Assembly: GCF_900105495.1 (NCBI RefSeq)
Contig: NZ_FNTF01000002.1
Coordinates: forward strand, 3,323,501 to 3,387,500
Length of the DNA stretch: 64,000 nucleotides
Direction of reading: 5' to 3'
Source: Pseudomonas frederiksbergensis
Lineage (GTDB): Bacteria > Pseudomonadota > Gammaproteobacteria > Pseudomonadales > Pseudomonadaceae
In this document: positions 33,528 through 43,029 of the stretch, one piece after another
How the letters are laid out: every line of letters starts with the position of its first letter
Position numbering within the stretch: position 1 is the stretch's first letter
Program-made: the position numbers and the translations under genes
The notes under the pieces: model-generated
Databases searched by the model: none
Seen by the model: only the letters and a program-made list of their open reading frames with translations
What the model was told of the DNA's origin: nothing

Positions 33528-34292
33528 ATGCGCAAGCAAATCTTGAGCGCAATCCAGGCTCACGCGGCTGCCGAGTACCCGAAAGAGTGCTGCGGCCTGC
33601 TGCTGAGCATTGGGCGCAAACAGCAGTATTACCCGTGCCGAAACATCGCATCTGAACCCAGCGAGGAATTCCGGATTGATCCGGAGGACTACGCCGCGGC
33701 CGAAGACATAGGTGAAGTGATCGGCATCGTCCATTCGCACCCGGATGCCACCAGCAGGCCGTCTCCCCGCGACCTGGCCATGTGCGAAGCGACCGCGATG
33801 CCGTGGCACATCCTCAGTTGGCCGGAGGGTGACTTGCGCACGGTGATGCCAGCCGGCGCCGTTCCGCTGCTGAAGCGTCCGTTCGTGCATGGCGCTTGGG
33901 ATTGCTGGCAGGTCTGCGCGGATTGGTATCAGCGCGAGTGGGGACTGGAGTTTGAAGCCTTCAATCGCGCCGACGGCTGGTGGGAGAGCAAGGACAACAC
34001 CAGCCTGTACGAGGCGAATTACGAGGCCGCCGGCTTCTATAAAGTCGACCAGCCGCAGCGAGGCGACATGATCGTGATGGAAGTGGGTCGGACGGTTTAC
34101 CCAAATCACGCGGGGATATTCCTCGGCACCAACCCGGAACTTCCTAGTGAGGATGCTGCGACTTTCGGCCCAGGGCCTTTCCTGCTGCATCACCTTTACG
34201 GCAGGCCGAGTGAGATCATCGTTTTCGGTGGTCCATGGCTTGACCGGACGCGCCTGATCCTCAGGCACAAAGATGCACAACCAACCATATGA
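33528..34292 (+). CDS. Minor tail protein K: JAMM peptidase plus NlpC/P60 domain
   Basis: 254 residues. The JAMM motif is HSHPDATSRPSPRD with an upstream glutamate (ECCGLLLS). The NlpC/P60 part has WDCWQVCADW with the catalytic cysteine and NHAGIFLG with the histidine. K-type proteins act in tail tip assembly and may open peptidoglycan on infection. Normally protein I follows; here about 2.2 kb of cargo genes separate K and I. Confidence 0.9.
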   Translation: MRKQILSAIQAHAAAEYPKECCGLLLSIGRKQQYYPCRNIASEPSEEFRIDPEDYAAAEDIGEVIGIVHSHPDATSRPSPRDLAMCEATAMPWHILSWPEGDLRTVMPAGAVPLLKRPFVHGAWDCWQVCADWYQREWGLEFEAFNRADGWWESKDNTSLYEANYEAAGFYKVDQPQRGDMIVMEVGRTVYPNHAGIFLGTNPELPSEDAATFGPGPFLLHHLYGRPSEIIVFGGPWLDRTRLILRHKDAQPTI

Positions 34293-34318
34293 TGCGGCAG
34301 GGCCGCAGGAGGCTTGCA

Positions 34319-34521
34319 TGAGCAAAGACAAAGCAGAATCACATGGCACAGCGGAAGACTGCTTCCCTGGTCATCGTGACGCAGGGAAGGTTTTGGAGTG
34401 GGTTAGTCAGCAGATTGCGGCGACTGAACTGGGTGCAAGCCTTTTATCAAAGCTCGCAGCGCCAGCTGATGGCCCGACGATCCGTCCGCGTATTCGCGAT
34501 CAACAGGCAGCGCTTCGATAA
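34319..34521 (+). CDS. Possible small gene after K, antisense to 34403..34648
   Basis: 67 residues from ATG 34319 with a very good AGGAGG site. After the first 35 residues the frame reads VSQQIAATELGASLLSKL, close in pattern to GQIGETELGQDLLDEI in the J protein of this phage, so it may be a scrap of a tail gene. Its 3' half lies antisense to a better-looking minus-strand gene. Either gene or relic. Confidence 0.3.
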
Positions 34522-34648
34522 GAGCCTGCGCGGCATCGCTGATCAACGTGCGCTTCGATACGTCTAGCGTTGCGAGCGCGGTACCTATTAGGGTGATCGC
34601 GGCGAGCGTGCCCGTCTCGAATGAACTCAGTACTTTTTTGTCACTCAT
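34403..34648 (-). CDS. Small protein, cargo between tail genes K and I
   Basis: 81 residues from ATG 34648 with AAGGAAAG at good spacing. ETGTLAAITLIGTALATLDV is mildly hydrophobic, then SKRTLISDAAQALIEALPVD. On the opposite strand to the tail genes, like 34794..35525. Not recognised. Confidence 0.5.
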   Translation of the reverse strand: MSDKKVLSSFETGTLAAITLIGTALATLDVSKRTLISDAAQALIEALPVDREYADGSSGHQLALRALIKGLHPVQSPQSAD

Positions 34649-34793
34649 TTCACTTTCCTTGCGTTATCCGCGCCGAGATTGGCGCAATCCCAGTCCTTGG
34701 GCTTGCAGGCAAAGGACTGGGGAATCCGTTGTTTTTTTGTGTGGGATATGAGCATCAAATACCACTCTTGATGGTATCGAGATCTCCTTGTTT

Positions 34794-35525
34794 TTACTGC
34801 TTAATTGAAGGTTCTTGTGCCGGAGTGTGGATGGCAGGAGATACCGGAATATTTGGGACCTTCTCAATCATTTGCAAAGTTTGTTTTTGTTCTTTTTCTA
34901 GTTTTGTTTTGTATGTGCTAGCGCCTACATAGATTCCGAAAGTAATAACTGAATAGAATCCTATGGTGACTGTAAGTAACGAATATTTACGAATGCGCCT
35001 GTAACCGATTTCTCCTTTCTTGACCAGGGTCCACGTACTTTTTAAGATTGGTGCGGCTTTCGATCTTATTTCATTGCAAGAGATTAAAACGCTCTCAAAA
35101 TCCCCTTTAGCTGAGAACTCCCTTGCCTTTGAGATTGCTTTCATTAGTTCGGATTCTGGCGTTGTTGCATCCTCAGAAATATGATCTGCGTTCAACCTTA
35201 ACTGAATCCTAGTGAGATTTTCGATTGCTCGTGAAAATGCATCTCGTGTTTCCTTATACCATTCAATATGAAGCGTGTTTTTTTCCTGAGGGGTATGAAA
35301 TTTCTCCGCATCGAATGTATTGGTAACACGTACAAGCTCTTGTGCAGCTGAGATGTACTCGGCTATTTCGTTTCTAAGGCCATCTATCCAAGCAAGTCTA
35401 AATTCGGATACTTTATTTTCTTTTGAGCTGACCATGTTCATGAAAGAAAAAAAGCCACTTAGAAGTGCAGCAGTAATTACGCCGAAGGCAACATAAACTG
35501 TTGCTGGGATTGAGGTTATGTCCAT
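34794..35525 (-). CDS. Two-span membrane protein, cargo between K and I
   Basis: 243 residues. Span 1 about residues 9-30 (VYVAFGVITAALLSGFFSFM), a long helical cytoplasmic part (residues 38-170, AWIDGLRNEIAEYISAAQEL), span 2 about 183-203 (SLLTVTIGFYSVITFGIYVG) and a tail. The DNA is clearly AT-richer than the surrounding tail genes, and the orientation is opposite. This fits a lysogenic-conversion or exclusion gene. The general layout (short span, coiled middle, span) resembles hypothetical proteins often found in mobile DNA; no function known. Confidence 0.65.
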   Translation of the reverse strand: MDITSIPATVYVAFGVITAALLSGFFSFMNMVSSKENKVSEFRLAWIDGLRNEIAEYISAAQELVRVTNTFDAEKFHTPQEKNTLHIEWYKETRDAFSRAIENLTRIQLRLNADHISEDATTPESELMKAISKAREFSAKGDFESVLISCNEIRSKAAPILKSTWTLVKKGEIGYRRIRKYSLLTVTIGFYSVITFGIYVGASTYKTKLEKEQKQTLQMIEKVPNIPVSPAIHTPAQEPSIKQ

Positions 35526-35724
35526 TTAACTTTCCAATAGTTATAAGTGCTTAAAGCACAACATTTTTGATAAATTGTGATGAAGGCATTGTGCCATTTA
35601 TTCGCGATGAGCAATACTGTGGATCCATACATAGGGAGAGCCTGCATATGTGGTGCTTCCATGTGGCTCACACGTTAGTGCTACAGTTACGCCAGACCAA
35701 ATTAGGTAACGATATGAGGATTTG

Positions 35725-35975
35725 ATGGGCGCGCTTGTGTTGGCTTCTGTGCTTTTACTTGCAGGGTGTGCTGGAACAGATTTTCCTGCGATGAAGCACG
35801 AAAGGTTCAAATCGGTATGACGGAGGATCAGGTCTTCGAGATTATGGGGTCGCTATATTCCGTTGTTTCTCGAGCTGATGGTCAGATGTGGGTATGGAGT
35901 CACGCGAACGGAGTGACCGATGTTACTCGAGTCATTTTCTTCCGAAGTTCCCCAATTCCGGCTAGCTTTAAATAG
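35725..35975 (+). pseudogene. Frameshifted small lipoprotein gene (BamE/SmpA-like)
   Basis: Frame 1 from ATG 35725 encodes a lipoprotein signal, MGALVLASVLLLAGCAG, then ends at TGA after AMKHERFKSV. The next frame carries KVQIGMTEDQVFEIMGS, then DGQMWVWSHANG, the GMTxxQVxxxMG pattern of SmpA/BamE-like lipoproteins. Joining them needs one frameshift near 35790-35805. Either the gene is dead or there is a sequencing error. Confidence 0.6.
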
Positions 35976-36062
35976 GCTGGCACCACGTTGCTGACCAGCT
36001 TCGATTATTTTGTTTTCGCCACCCAGTGATATCTTGCATCCTTTTCCACAGGAGTGACCTGC

Positions 36063-36485
36063 ATGAAATTATTCGTAGGGGCGTTGGCTGTTGTGTTGGT
36101 GGCGGGATGTGCGACATCCCCCACGCCGTCGAGCGAAGCGAAGCAGGCGCCGGCAAGCCAGTTGACTGCGTACCAGCAGAAGCCATCAGGATCGTTTGGA
36201 GTACTCCAAGTAATCCGGGACTCGGGCCATACGGGTAGCTTGTGCTCAATGGCTGTATTTATTGAAGGTAGGCAGGTTGCTCGGCTTGATGCGGGGCAAA
36301 AAGGTTCGTTCTATCTTCCACCTGGCGCTGTATCGGTGGGGGCTGCTTATACGGGATCCGGAATCTGCTCGATGGGCGCTGATCGGGTAGAGCGAGAGGC
36401 CACCGTCAAAGATGGTGCAGTGAAGAAATACAGAGTTTTCACCGGCGGTGATGGGCAGATAGACATTCTTCCCACAACGCTTTGA
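36063..36485 (+). CDS. Lipoprotein, cargo before tail gene I
   Basis: 140 residues from ATG 36063 (AGGAG upstream). Signal peptide MKLFVGALAVVLVAGC with the lipobox cysteine at 16, a Ser/Pro-rich linker, then a beta-rich domain (SFGVLQVIRDSGHTGSLCSM, DAGQKGSFYLPPGAVSVGAA). Likely outer-membrane attached; a receptor-masking role, as for other phage-encoded lipoproteins, is inference. A terminator follows. Confidence 0.7.
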   Translation: MKLFVGALAVVLVAGCATSPTPSSEAKQAPASQLTAYQQKPSGSFGVLQVIRDSGHTGSLCSMAVFIEGRQVARLDAGQKGSFYLPPGAVSVGAAYTGSGICSMGADRVEREATVKDGAVKKYRVFTGGDGQIDILPTTL

Positions 36486-36489
36486 ACAT

Positions 36490-36514
36490 GACCGCCTCCG
36501 GGCGGTTTTTTTAT
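36490..36514 (+). terminator. Terminator after the cargo lipoprotein
   Basis: ACCGCC/GGCGGT stem with short loop and seven T, 16 bp before the start of gene I. Confidence 0.75.
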
Positions 36515-36529
36515 TGTCCGGAGAATGGC

Positions 36530-37138
36530 ATGTGCTCAGCTATCACTTACACCCCGACAACGACAGTAATGCTTTCAGGTTCGCTTGCTAAAAAGTTCTA
36601 CCGCAGCAGGCCATATCTCCTGGATGGAGGTTCTATTGGGGAGGTGTTCCGCGCGCTAAACGCAACGATCGAGGGGTTCGCCGAAGAAATAAAGCGCCTT
36701 GAGCGTCTTGGATTGAAGTTCGCGATCTTTCGCAACCGTAAGAACGTCGGTATGGATGGATTCGATCTCGGCGGTACCAGAGAAATCCGCATTGTGCCGG
36801 TGATCGGGGGTAGCAAACGCGCCGGGGGCTTACAGACGATTATTGGCACGGTAATGATTGCCGCCGCTTACGTGCTGTCGTTCACACCATTCGCAGCAGC
36901 ATCCCCTTTCTTGTATGCGGCCGGCACGGCCAGTGTTGCTGGTGGTGTGATCCAGATGCTCAGCCCCCAGCAGGGCGGCTTGTCGCAAAGCGCATCCCCT
37001 GAGAACTCGCCGTCGTATGCATTCGGCTCCGCCAAAAACACCACTGCCAGCGGCAACCCGGTACCGATCTGCATCGGCGAACGCCGGTGGGGCGGCATGA
37101 TCATTTCCGCATCGATCCTCGCCGAAGACAAAGCGTAA
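36530..37138 (+). CDS. Tail assembly protein I
   Basis: 202 residues from ATG 36530 (CCGGAG upstream). TVMLSGSLAKKFYRSRPYLL, GSIGEVFRALNATIEGFAEE, then two hydrophobic segments (GTVMIAAAYVLSFTPFAAAS) and SPENSPSYAFGSAKNTTASG-NPVPI near the end fit lambda I. It precedes J. Confidence 0.85.
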   Translation: MCSAITYTPTTTVMLSGSLAKKFYRSRPYLLDGGSIGEVFRALNATIEGFAEEIKRLERLGLKFAIFRNRKNVGMDGFDLGGTREIRIVPVIGGSKRAGGLQTIIGTVMIAAAYVLSFTPFAAASPFLYAAGTASVAGGVIQMLSPQQGGLSQSASPENSPSYAFGSAKNTTASGNPVPICIGERRWGGMIISASILAEDKA

Positions 37139-37155
37139 ACCGCACGCAACAAGCA

Positions 37156-37180
37156 GGCCGCCCATGAGGCGGTTTTTTTT
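37156..37180 (+). terminator. Hairpin between I and J
   Basis: CCGCC/GGCGG stem with loop CATGA and eight T; the J ribosome site GGAGG follows directly. Confidence 0.7.
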
Positions 37181-37195
37181 CGCCTGGAGGAAAGC

Positions 37196-40100
37196 ATGGG
37201 CGCAGCACAGAAGATCGACATCCACGGCGCGAAGGGCGGGGAGAGCAAACCAAAATCACCGACCGAGGCCAGCGATAGCCTGCGCTCGACCAACCTGGCC
37301 AAGCTGCTTATCGCCGTGGGCGAGGGCGAGTTCGACGAAGTCCCAACCGATTACGACATCTATCTGGACAACACCCCGATCCGGGACGCGAGCGGTAACT
37401 ACAACTTCCCTAATGTGAAGTGGGACTGGCGCTCGGGTTCCGTCGACCAAACCTATATCCCTGGTATTCCATCGGTCGAAAACGAAACCTCGCTCAACGT
37501 CGAGTTGCGCAGCGATGCACCCTGGGTGCGCTCAATCAGCAACATCCAGTTGTCTGCCGTGCGCGTGCGCCTGGCCTGGCCGGCGCTTCAGCAGCAAGAC
37601 GATGAAGGCAACGTCGGCGGGTATCGAATCGAGTACGCCATCGACGTGGCCACTGACGGCGGAGCCTATCAGCAGGCGCTGGTCGACGCTGTGGATGGCA
37701 AGACCACCACGCGTTACGAGCGTTCGCCACGCATCAATCTGCCCGATGCGACTACTGGCTGGCAGATCCGCGTCCGCCGCCTGACACAAAACCAGAACAG
37801 CAACAAGATCGCAGACACGATGCTGATCGCCGGCTACACCGAAGTCATTGACGCAAAGCTGCGCTACCCAAATACCGCATTGCTCTACATCGAGTTCGAC
37901 GCCGAGCAGTTCACCAACATTCCAGCCGTCACCGTGAAGTGCCGTGCGCGCAGGTGGCAGGTGCCGAGTAATTACGACCCGATCGCGCGGACCTACACCG
38001 GCACATGGGACGGCTCCATGAAGCAGGCCTGGACCAATAACCCGGCTTGGATCACGTACGGTATTTGCACTGAGGACCGCTTCGGCCTGGGCAAGCGAGT
38101 CAAGTCGTTCATGGTCGACAAGTGGGAGCTCTATCGGATTGCGCAATATGCCGATCAACTGGTACCGAATGGCCTCGGCGGCGTAGAGCCTCGCTTTCTT
38201 TGCGACATGAACCTGCAAGGCAAGGCTGATGCATGGTCCCTACTGCGCGATATCGCCGGCATTTACCGAGGCATGACCTACTGGGCCCAGGGCCAGTTGG
38301 TAATGCAAGCGGACATGCCTCGCGCGCAGGACTTCGACTACGTCTTCACTCGAGCCAACGTCATCGACGGCAAGTTCTCCTACGGCAGCGCCTCGGCCAA
38401 GACTCGGTACACCCGGGCTCTGGTCAGCTACGACAATCCGGCGAACAACTACGACACCGACGTCATTCCGTTCGCGGACCTGGACCTTCAGCGACGCATG
38501 GGCGACAAGCCGACCGAGCTGAGCGCCATCGGTTGCACCCGAGCGTCGGAAGCCCAGCGCCGCGGTAAGTGGGCGATCCTCAGTAACAATCAGGACCGCA
38601 CCATTTCGTTCAAGACCGGCATGGAAGGGGTGATCCCGCTCCCGGGCCACATCATTCCTGTGGCTGATTCGCTGCTGGCAGGTCGTGAGGTCGGCGGGCG
38701 CATCTCTGCTGTCGCTGGTCGTGTCGTGACGCTGGATCGTGACACCCAGGCCAAGGCCGGTGATCGCCTGATTATCAACCTGCCGGGTGGCAGGGCCGAA
38801 GGTCGCACCGTGCAGAGCGTGAATGGTCGCGCTGTGACTGTCACCACCAATTACAGCGAGCCACCGCTGCCACAGTTGCAATGGGCATTGGACGCTGATG
38901 ATCTGGCGATCCCGCTCTATCGCGTACTGCGGACCAAGCGCACAACCGAAGGCGACTTCGAGATCAGTGCGTTGCAGTACGATCCGAGCAAGTTCGCCTA
39001 CATCGACACCGGCGCGCGATTGGAAGAGCGGCCGATCAGCGTTATTCCGATCACCGTCGTTCCGGCGCCGACCAGCGTTACCGTTACGTCGAACTCGGTT
39101 GTCTCCCAGGGTATCGCCGTGGCTACCATGACCATCACCTGGCCTGCGGTAAACGGAGCTGTCGGGTTCGACGTCGAGTGGCGCAAGGACAGCGGCAATT
39201 GGATCAAACTGCAGCGCACCGGGATGACCAGTGTCGACGTGGTGGGCATCTACGCTGGTGCTTATGTGGCTCGTGTCCGCGCGGTGAGTGCTTTCGATAT
39301 CTCGTCGATCTGGCGTAACTCGATCCTGACCAACCTGAAGGGGAAGGAGGGTCTGCCGCCGGCGCTCAGCTATCTGACGGCCACGCCGCTGCTGTTTGGC
39401 ATCTATCTAAAGTGGGGATTCCCGGCCGGTGCCGAGGACACGCAGCGGACGGAGATCTGGCACGGCCCGACGACCAGTCTGGAGGCAGCCACCAAGCTGA
39501 CAGACCTGTCGTACCCGCAAAGCGATTTCTCGATGCTGGGCTTGCGCGCAGGCGTGACGCTCTACTTCTGGGGTCGCCTAGTGGATCGGATTGGCAACAT
39601 CGGTCCGTGGTACCCGATTGGCATGGGCGTGCAAGGTCAGTCCAGCGCCGACGCAGCGGCCATTCTAGAGATGATTGCCGGCCAAATTGGCGAAACTGAA
39701 TTGGGCCAGGACCTGCTGGACGAGATCAACAAAATCCCGGGACTTCAGGATCAGATCGATGCGCTGGACGGACTGAAGGGTTACGACCCGGAAGCCTCCT
39801 ACGTTGAATACGATCTGGTTGTGGTTGGCAAGCGCATCTATCAGGCGACCGGCGACGTGCCGCTCGATACCCCGCCACCGAATGAGAACTACTGGCTGGA
39901 TGTTGGCCAAACCGTCGAGACGGCCAACGGCCTGGCGCAACAGGTCGCGACCAACACGGCCGAGATCACCGAGCTCGACGGCGTGGTCACGGCCCAATCG
40001 ACAGCGTTCCAGGCTCTGCGCGCTTCTTTCCGTGATGATGACGGGCAAGGCGACTTGGATGGCGCGCTGAAGGAGTGGGGGAGTACCGCGGCCATTGCCA

Positions 40101-40759
40101 CTGAAGAGAAGGTGCGGGCGTCGGAGAATCTTGCCAGCGCGCAGAAGATCACCACTCTGACCGCCGCAGTCGGCGAGAACGAAGCCAATGTCATCGACCT
40201 GCGCCAGACTGTCGCGACGGACAAGGAGGCCACTGCTACGGCGATCACCCAAGTCAATGTAAAGGTCGGCGAGAATACTGCTGCCATTCAGGAAACCTCG
40301 ACCGCCTACGCGGACACCAGCGGCAAGCTCTCGACCATGTGGTCGGTGAAGATGCAGATCACCGCAGGCGGGCAGTACGTCGCAGCCGGCATCGGCTTGG
40401 GCATCGAGAACACCGGCGCGGGTCTGCAAAGCCAGTTCCTGGTGAGTGCCGATCGCTTCGCCATCGTCAACACCATCGCCGGCGGCGCCATCTCGGTTCC
40501 GTTTGCGGTGCAGGGTGGTCAGGTGTTCATGAACTCGGCGTTTATCGCGGACGGCACCATCACCAACGCCAAGATCGGTAGCTACATCAGCTCGACCAAC
40601 TACATCGCTGGCCAGCAAGGCTGGATTCTCAATAAAGATGGAACGCTTGAAATTAACGGCATCGTTCCCGGGCAGGGGCGGCTGGTGATCAATGCGCTGA
40701 ACGTCTCGGTCTACGACGCGAACAATGTACTGCGTGTCCGTCTCGGTTATTTGGGGTGA
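37196..40759 (+). CDS. Tail tip/host specificity protein J
   Basis: 1187 residues. The N-terminal 550 residues resemble lambda J (KLLIAVGEGEFDEVPTDYDI, then WITYGICTEDRFGLGKRVKS, LCDMNLQGKADAWSLLRDIA). Fibronectin-like parts follow at about 640-730 (VTVTSNSVVSQG, MTITWPAVNGAVGFDVEWRK). Coil and fibre-like ends include GQIGETELGQDLLDEINKIP and a DUF1983-type terminus (FAVQGGQVFMNSAFIADGTI). It binds the bacterial receptor. Confidence 0.9.
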   Translation: MGAAQKIDIHGAKGGESKPKSPTEASDSLRSTNLAKLLIAVGEGEFDEVPTDYDIYLDNTPIRDASGNYNFPNVKWDWRSGSVDQTYIPGIPSVENETSLNVELRSDAPWVRSISNIQLSAVRVRLAWPALQQQDDEGNVGGYRIEYAIDVATDGGAYQQALVDAVDGKTTTRYERSPRINLPDATTGWQIRVRRLTQNQNSNKIADTMLIAGYTEVIDAKLRYPNTALLYIEFDAEQFTNIPAVTVKCRARRWQVPSNYDPIARTYTGTWDGSMKQAWTNNPAWITYGICTEDRFGLGKRVKSFMVDKWELYRIAQYADQLVPNGLGGVEPRFLCDMNLQGKADAWSLLRDIAGIYRGMTYWAQGQLVMQADMPRAQDFDYVFTRANVIDGKFSYGSASAKTRYTRALVSYDNPANNYDTDVIPFADLDLQRRMGDKPTELSAIGCTRASEAQRRGKWAILSNNQDRTISFKTGMEGVIPLPGHIIPVADSLLAGREVGGRISAVAGRVVTLDRDTQAKAGDRLIINLPGGRAEGRTVQSVNGRAVTVTTNYSEPPLPQLQWALDADDLAIPLYRVLRTKRTTEGDFEISALQYDPSKFAYIDTGARLEERPISVIPITVVPAPTSVTVTSNSVVSQGIAVATMTITWPAVNGAVGFDVEWRKDSGNWIKLQRTGMTSVDVVGIYAGAYVARVRAVSAFDISSIWRNSILTNLKGKEGLPPALSYLTATPLLFGIYLKWGFPAGAEDTQRTEIWHGPTTSLEAATKLTDLSYPQSDFSMLGLRAGVTLYFWGRLVDRIGNIGPWYPIGMGVQGQSSADAAAILEMIAGQIGETELGQDLLDEINKIPGLQDQIDALDGLKGYDPEASYVEYDLVVVGKRIYQATGDVPLDTPPPNENYWLDVGQTVETANGLAQQVATNTAEITELDGVVTAQSTAFQALRASFRDDDGQGDLDGALKEWGSTAAIATEEKVRASENLASAQKITTLTAAVGENEANVIDLRQTVATDKEATATAITQVNVKVGENTAAIQETSTAYADTSGKLSTMWSVKMQITAGGQYVAAGIGLGIENTGAGLQSQFLVSADRFAIVNTIAGGAISVPFAVQGGQVFMNSAFIADGTITNAKIGSYISSTNYIAGQQGWILNKDGTLEINGIVPGQGRLVINALNVSVYDANNVLRVRLGYLG

Positions 40760-40762
40760 ACT

Positions 40763-41119
40763 ATGGCTTCATTTGGCTTGCGTGTTTTTGATGGAAGCGG
40801 TGGCCTGTCCATGGACACCAACAGTTTCACCTATCAGGTGATCTGGCAGGGCGTGATCGACTTCAGTGGAGCCACGCCTAGTTACACGCTGAACATTCCG
40901 GGGTTCAATCCAGCTAACTGCGTGTTCATGATCATTCCGTCCAGGGCACAGGATGTGCAGTCATCCGAAACCGATGGGAGTGGTAACACTAAATCCTATC
41001 CGTACGTCACTCCCTCGGTAGGGCAGGTGGTCGTTTTGCCTAAAAACCCATCGGCCCGCGCGTCGACACTCCAGACAAGGATTGTCGCCAAGGCCTACGC
41101 GGTGAGGTTTGCAACATGA
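40763..41119 (+). CDS. Tail tip accessory protein
   Basis: 118 residues, 3 bp after J. FGLRVFDGSGGLSMDTNSFT, beta-rich (SYTLNIPGFNPANCVFMIIP). This kind of small protein often follows J in Pseudomonas siphophages. Function unknown, probably virion-associated. Confidence 0.6.
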   Translation: MASFGLRVFDGSGGLSMDTNSFTYQVIWQGVIDFSGATPSYTLNIPGFNPANCVFMIIPSRAQDVQSSETDGSGNTKSYPYVTPSVGQVVVLPKNPSARASTLQTRIVAKAYAVRFAT

Positions 41120-41775
41120 GCTTTGGATTTCAGAGCATCAACGACAATGCATTTGTGCAGATTGACGCCGAGGCGCCGCGGCTTTGCATGCTCGCCAAGG
41201 GGGTATATTCAGGGACGACCAATGCGTCGGGGGTGTTTGCCAGGGCAATCACAAGCGCAGATCCGCCGCTGGTGTTCGTTCGCCCGGATCCGGGGGCGAT
41301 CCAGGTTCCGATATCGGTGTGGTTCACCGGTGGCCCTGGAAACTGGACCGGGTTCACCATGAAGGCATCCAACGTCAACGCAACGTTAAGCGGCCAGTAT
41401 TTCGCGGCAACCTGGGCGTCCATGGGCACGGCGGCCTATGGCCTGCGGTTATGGGATCAGAATGCGACGCTTGTTTATGACAGTGGCGCGCCAGCGGTTG
41501 TCGTGACCTTCGCGGCAGGAAACTGGACGTACCTCGGAGAGGAGCAGCTGACCGTAGGCCACCGGTATTTCTGGGGAATCAACAAGATGCTCGGCGCAGG
41601 CGAGTACGTCTCCCTAAATCCTTTCGCCATGAACTGCCACAACAATGCATCGGGTGGCGGTTGCGCACTGGGCGTCGATTACGCCAACGGCCGGATCATG
41701 ATGTACAGCCTCGCCACAACTGCCTGGACTGACCAAGGTCACCGTCCATTCCTCTGCGCCAAATTACTGGCCTGA
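41116..41775 (+). CDS. Tail accessory/fibre-like protein
   Basis: 219 residues, start overlapping the previous stop. SFGFQSINDNAFVQIDAEAP, then beta-rich repeats and GHRYFWGINKMLGAGEYVSL. Likely part of the tail tip complex; no enzyme motif. Confidence 0.6.
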   Translation: MSFGFQSINDNAFVQIDAEAPRLCMLAKGVYSGTTNASGVFARAITSADPPLVFVRPDPGAIQVPISVWFTGGPGNWTGFTMKASNVNATLSGQYFAATWASMGTAAYGLRLWDQNATLVYDSGAPAVVVTFAAGNWTYLGEEQLTVGHRYFWGINKMLGAGEYVSLNPFAMNCHNNASGGGCALGVDYANGRIMMYSLATTAWTDQGHRPFLCAKLLA

Positions 41776-41814
41776 CTTCTTCCGCTTCGCACAAATTCTT
41801 TCTGGAGATACTCA

Positions 41815-43029
41815 ATGCCCTGGTACAAATCAGGAACAGTCTCTGTCGTCCTAAATTCGAACGCCGTGATCGGCGCTGATACCGCATTCATTGCCAACAG
41901 CCGTGTCGGTGATGCGTTTCGCGGGCCCGATGGTGGCTGGTACGAAGTCACCAACATTGCCGGCGATACGGCAATGTCCATCTCGCCGAATTACCTGGGC
42001 GCGACGAATGCGGCTGGGGCCTACGCTCTGGCCCCGATGCAGGGCTACGTCAAAGATTCGGCCGATGCACTGCGCGCGCTGGTCAATCAGTTTGGCGAGC
42101 AGCTGGCTGCGTTGACCGACACCGACGGCCTATCGGAGGGAGCCACCAACAAGTATTTCACCGAAACCAGAGTCCGTACCGCGTTGCTCTCAGGATTGGT
42201 CCTGACCGAGGCTGAGCCTGTTGTTGAAGCAGATTCGGTATTGGCCGCAGCGGGAAAACTCCAGGCGCAAGTTACCGGGCGCCTACCCTTGGCCGGCGGA
42301 AAGATGACCGGAGCGATGAACGAGGCGACGCCGGTGGCTCTGGCTTCAGCTGCGACGGTCGACATCGGTGGCGCTGCGTCTAATACCGTCACTATCAGCG
42401 GAACAAGCACCGTTACAAGCTTAGGAACTGTTGCAGCCGGGGCCGTCCGCACGGTCCGATTTCTTGGTTCGCTACTTCTTACGCATAGCGCCGCGTCTCT
42501 GATACTGCCGACTGGCGCCAGTATCGCTACAGCGGCTAATGATACGGCTGTGTTTTTGAGCCTGGGCGGCGGCAACTGGTTTTGCCTGGAGTACAACAGG
42601 GCAAGCGGCAAAGCACTTGCCAAGGATTTCTCCTACGACCGAACAAACCTCGTCGGCCCTGTTGGTGATTTGGCTGGCATTCCGAATGGCGCGGCTTTTG
42701 ATAGTGGGACAATCAACGCGACGCGCTATGTCAAGCTCGCTGATGGCACTCTTTTCCAATACAAGACCGTCACCATCGGGGGCGGCACGGTTGCGAACGG
42801 CAACGTATTCAAGTCTCTCTCTTATGACATGGGTTACTTGGCAATTTCGCCGGTGGGGGACTGGGTCGTTGCTTCCTACGGAATCTCACAATCGTCTGGC
42901 GGCGGCTGGGCCGGACAACAAACATTCGGTGCCGCGGGGACCTGGGGCACGTGGGCGGCTTACACCAGTACCGCAGCCACAGGCAGCATCACTATATCTT
43001 TGGTAGGGATCGGTCGATGGAAACTATGA
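41815..43029 (+). CDS. Tail fibre protein
   Basis: 404 residues. MPWYKSGTVSVVLNSNAVIG, GYVKDSADALRALVNQFGEQ and TNKYFTETRVRTALLSG are typical of side-fibre N-terminal and shaft parts. RLPLAGGKMTGAMNEATPV is a fibre collar-like repeat, and the glycine/serine-rich C-terminus (SGGGWAGQQTFGAAGTWGTW) resembles fibre tips. It is followed by two small genes of the fibre-assembly type. Confidence 0.8.
   Translation: MPWYKSGTVSVVLNSNAVIGADTAFIANSRVGDAFRGPDGGWYEVTNIAGDTAMSISPNYLGATNAAGAYALAPMQGYVKDSADALRALVNQFGEQLAALTDTDGLSEGATNKYFTETRVRTALLSGLVLTEAEPVVEADSVLAAAGKLQAQVTGRLPLAGGKMTGAMNEATPVALASAATVDIGGAASNTVTISGTSTVTSLGTVAAGAVRTVRFLGSLLLTHSAASLILPTGASIATAANDTAVFLSLGGGNWFCLEYNRASGKALAKDFSYDRTNLVGPVGDLAGIPNGAAFDSGTINATRYVKLADGTLFQYKTVTIGGGTVANGNVFKSLSYDMGYLAISPVGDWVVASYGISQSSGGGWAGQQTFGAAGTWGTWAAYTSTAATGSITISLVGIGRWKL

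Noticed and set aside
39665..40618. 317-codon frame antisense to the J gene
   Set aside because: No ribosome site and no recognisable family; explained by codon bias in J.
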